From: Chitinophagales bacterium
Lineage (GTDB): Bacteria > Bacteroidota > Bacteroidia > Chitinophagales > Chitinophagaceae
NCBI GenBank assembly: GCA_017303415.1
Contig: JAFLBJ010000001.1
Location: 2,666,001 to 2,730,000 of the forward strand
Direction of reading: 5' to 3'
Length of the DNA: 64,000 bases
Shown here: piece after piece, positions 62,139 to 64,000 of the stretch
Layout: the number at the start of each line of letters is the position of its first letter
How positions within the stretch are numbered: the stretch's first letter is position 1
Notes under the pieces: model-generated
Databases searched by the model: none
Told to the model about the DNA's origin: nothing
The model's input: only the letters and a program-made list of their open reading frames with translations
Program-made: the position numbers and the translations under genes

Positions 62139-63071
62139 ATGCCCCCTCTAAAAGAAAATAAATCTCTCTACGGTGCGCTGCTGGCGATTCTTGCCACCAT
62201 CATCTGGTCGGGGAATTTTGTGATCGCAAGAGGGGTAATCAAGGATATTCCTCCTGTAACACTTTCCTTTTATCGATGGTTAACGGCAACAGTCATCCTT
62301 CTTCCTTTTGCCTACAAATATTTTTTTAAAGAATGGAGGTTGGTCTGGAAATATCCCATTCTGTTTTTTTTAGCCGCCGCTTTTGGCATCAGTCTATTCA
62401 ACACCTTTGTCTATGTGGCCGGTCACCATACCAGTGCCGTAAATATGGCGCTGATCGGAACCACTTCTTCACCGGTGATGTCAGTTGTGCTGGCACGTAT
62501 ATTTTTAAAAGAAAAGGTCACCACCCTGCGTGTCACCGGTATGCTTGTCTGTATTCTGGGTATCCTGCTCCTGTTGAGTAAAGGACATCTCGAAAATATC
62601 CTGACCCTATCATTTACCGAAGGGGATTACTGGATGCTTGCCGCCGCCTTTTGTTTTGCGGTGTATAATATCTGCGCCCGTAAAAGACCTCCGGAAATGA
62701 ACCCTGTCAATTTTCTGTTCACCGTTTTCGCCATTGGTACTTTGATCTTGCTACCAGCCTATATCATGGAATATAAAAGCCAGGGTGGAATCGTCGTTAA
62801 CTGGGCCAATACCGGGGCCATCCTCTATCTCGGACTGGGAGCTTCGGTCATCTGTTTCCTCCTTTGGAATATCGCCATCCATCATCTGGGTGCCGGACGC
62901 ACCTCGCTATTTGGTAATCTTATTCCTGTCTTTAGCACACTCGAAGCAGTTTGGCTGCTGGGGGAAAAGGTACAATGGCTTCATGTGATCAGTTTTGCCC
63001 TGGTGGTACTCGGATTGATCATCGCCAACACCTCCCGAAAGCATTTTCCCTCCCGATCAGCCAAACTTTAA
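62139..63071 (+). CDS. EamA/DMT family transporter
   Basis: A 310-residue inner-membrane protein with ten helices in two EamA repeats. Visible: GALLAILATIIWSGNFVIAR and FYRWLTATVILLPFAYKYFF in the first repeat, MALIGTTSSPVMSVVLARIF with FLKEKVTTLRVTG, and GAILYLGLGASVICFLLWNI with LGAGRTSLFGNLIPVFSTLE in the second. The substrate is unknown; relatives export amino acids or other metabolites. The ATG at 62139 is used because the upstream 24 codons are repeat sequence. An AGCTATT repeat follows. Confidence 0.93.
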   Translation: MPPLKENKSLYGALLAILATIIWSGNFVIARGVIKDIPPVTLSFYRWLTATVILLPFAYKYFFKEWRLVWKYPILFFLAAAFGISLFNTFVYVAGHHTSAVNMALIGTTSSPVMSVVLARIFLKEKVTTLRVTGMLVCILGILLLLSKGHLENILTLSFTEGDYWMLAAAFCFAVYNICARKRPPEMNPVNFLFTVFAIGTLILLPAYIMEYKSQGGIVVNWANTGAILYLGLGASVICFLLWNIAIHHLGAGRTSLFGNLIPVFSTLEAVWLLGEKVQWLHVISFALVVLGLIIANTSRKHFPSRSAKL

Positions 63072-63131
63072 CACTATTTAACGCTTTCCTTATGCAAGTC
63101 GCACCAGATTTGCATCGTTATAGTATGCAAA

Positions 63132-63163
63132 AGCTATTAGCTGTTAGCTATTAGCCAATAGCC
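63132..63163. repeat. AGCTATT heptads after the EamA gene
   Basis: AGCTATT, AGCTGTT, AGCTATT, AGCCAAT and AGCC in continuous 7-base register. The outer words can pair (GCTATT with AATAGC) with a mismatch. It lies 60 bases after the EamA stop and 20 bases before the next start. Confidence 0.72.
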
Positions 63164-63175
63164 GGAAAAAATAAA

Positions 63176-63183
63176 TACCTTTA
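63176..63183 (+). promoter_or_regulatory. -7-like box TACCTTTA before the last gene
   Basis: One mismatch from TAnnTTTG and ends one base before the ATG at 63185, so the message would be leaderless. Confidence 0.35.
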
Positions 63184-63184
63184 C

Positions 63185-64000
63185 ATGAATCAAGAGACCC
63201 TCTATATGTCCGTTGAGTTTGAAAAGCAGAAAAACCTACGGGCTTCCCTGATCACGGGAGGCATCGCCGGGGCAATCATCCTGATCTTCTTCTGGATCAA
63301 AATGGAGATTCCGGTGATTTTTCCGCCACTCCCTGAAACAGCGGTAGAGGTTGAACTCAATCTCCCCCCCGATCTGGAAGGACTACCCGATGGCTCCGGT
63401 GTTGGTGGCGGTGGTGGAGGCAACCCGGTTCAGGCTGCCGGACCTGCCGGTGAATATGCCAACCAGCCTCTCGAACCCTCTCCCCCTACAGATGATGCAA
63501 AAGATATAGAAACAGATGAAACCGAAAATACACCGGCTATCCTGAAACCCGTAACGACTAAACCTACGGCAACAAAGACAAACACCAGTGTTAAGACCAT
63601 CGAGAAAAAAGATACAGAGAAGCCTGCTGTAGCACCTGCCCCTCCCAAGCCTAAAGTACTCATGGGTCAAACCCGCGGTGGTACTGCAACGGGTGGAGGT
63701 GGAACCTCTACTACCTATGAACCTGGTGGTGGAACAGGAACAGGCTCTGGCACCGGAAACGGAAGTGGTTCTGGTACGGGTACCGGAACGGGAACTGGCT
63801 CAGGCAAAGGTTCCGGTGTGGGTAGTGGCATTGGGCCCAAAGTAACCCGTGGTGACCGGATCATCGTAAAGACCTATTCATTCTCGGGTGACCTCCCTAA
63901 GGCCACCATCTATGCAGATATACGCGTATCCCCCGATGGGATTGGTACCTTCCTTCAATTTTCCAGAGGCTCTACCAGCACCAGTTCGGACTACCGGAAC
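63185..64000 (+). CDS. TonB-like energy transducer, partial (runs off the window)
   Basis: An open frame of 272 codons with no stop before the end of the window. It begins MNQETLYMSVEFEKQKNLRA, then one membrane helix (LITGGIAGAIILIFFWIK), a Pro-rich periplasmic stretch (IPVIFPPLPETAVEVELN), an acidic and Lys/Thr-rich linker, a long Gly/Ser/Thr-rich tract at about residues 180-220 (GSGTGNGSGSGTGTGTGTGS) and then beta-type sequence (VTRGDRIIVKTYSFSGDLPK) that looks like the start of a TonB C-terminal domain. The ExbB/ExbD partners are not in view. It was not listed as a complete frame because the 3' end is missing. Confidence 0.72.
   Translation, partial: MNQETLYMSVEFEKQKNLRASLITGGIAGAIILIFFWIKMEIPVIFPPLPETAVEVELNLPPDLEGLPDGSGVGGGGGGNPVQAAGPAGEYANQPLEPSPPTDDAKDIETDETENTPAILKPVTTKPTATKTNTSVKTIEKKDTEKPAVAPAPPKPKVLMGQTRGGTATGGGGTSTTYEPGGGTGTGSGTGNGSGSGTGTGTGTGSGKGSGVGSGIGPKVTRGDRIIVKTYSFSGDLPKATIYADIRVSPDGIGTFLQFSRGSTSTSSDYRN

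Noticed and set aside
63202-63670. Minus-strand frames with Gly/Val/Phe-rich products
   Set aside because: They are antisense shadows of the Gly-rich TonB-like gene on the plus strand.

Overview
The window is chromosomal DNA from a member of the Bacteroidota, most likely a Chitinophagaceae-like soil or water bacterium. The evidence is: repeated TAnnTTTG-type -7 promoter boxes upstream of start codons, a fused SecDF, a long NusB, many Bacteroidota-type lipoproteins (DUF1573, choice-of-anchor J, DUF4846, DUF4294, DUF6580, DUF2911), a GH97 glucosidase, bacillithiol deacetylase BshB1, and a CcmE/CcmF pair. I saw no rRNA, tRNA, CRISPR array, prophage or insertion sequence. Almost all the DNA is ordinary, well-packed housekeeping and envelope genes.

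Layout. 0.2-9.2 kb: nusB, DUF1573 lipoprotein, yajC, coaE, CPBP protease, aminotransferase, secDF, iscA-type Fe-S protein. 9.3-18.7 kb: methylmalonyl-CoA mutase catalytic subunit, GH97, serine beta-lactamase-like hydrolase, glnS, bestrophin, small envelope proteins. 18.7-31.6 kb: MFS exporter, LytTR/LytS pair, YggS, acyl-CoA dehydrogenase, PHP phosphodiesterase, OmpR-type two-component pair, DUF4846, cardiolipin synthase-like PLD, YdjM-like membrane protein. 31.8-41.4 kb: dCMP deaminase, acyl-CoA carboxylase beta (methylcrotonyl type), two paralogous choice-of-anchor J lipoproteins, NlpC/P60-like hydrolase, rnhA, manA, yraN, xerD. 41.6-54.2 kb: ECF sigma factor plus TonB-domain membrane protein, DUF2911, a sodium:solute symporter preceded by two tiny membrane ORFs, then large secreted hydrolases (PIG-L, M14, GGT) and a beta-barrel protein. 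54.3-64 kb: bshB1, DUF4294, ccmF, ccmE (CxxxY type), arginase-family enzyme, a membrane protein overlapping a radical SAM gene, an EamA transporter and the start of a TonB-like gene that leaves the window.

The most striking feature is not a gene. Sixteen intergenic loci carry low-complexity palindromic elements. Most are built from tandem 7-base words (GTGAGRC, GTGAATA, GAYRGAK/GTTGGAT, AGCTATT); a few use 8-9 base words (CACAGAGA, TTCGTGTCC). In the larger ones one arm carries the words, a short AT-rich loop follows, and the other arm carries the reverse-complement words. All sixteen lie directly after a gene's 3' end (convergent or codirectional gaps) and none lies in the ten divergent, promoter-bearing gaps. 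In several cases the element supplies the stop codon of the preceding gene. This suggests a family of unrelated-in-sequence but same-architecture elements that act as, or have colonised, transcription terminators.

Metabolically the window points to an aerobic heterotroph that degrades branched-chain/propionyl-type acyl-CoAs (mutase, acyl-CoA dehydrogenase, MCC-like carboxylase), scavenges peptides and glycans outside the cell, uses bacillithiol and makes c-type cytochromes.
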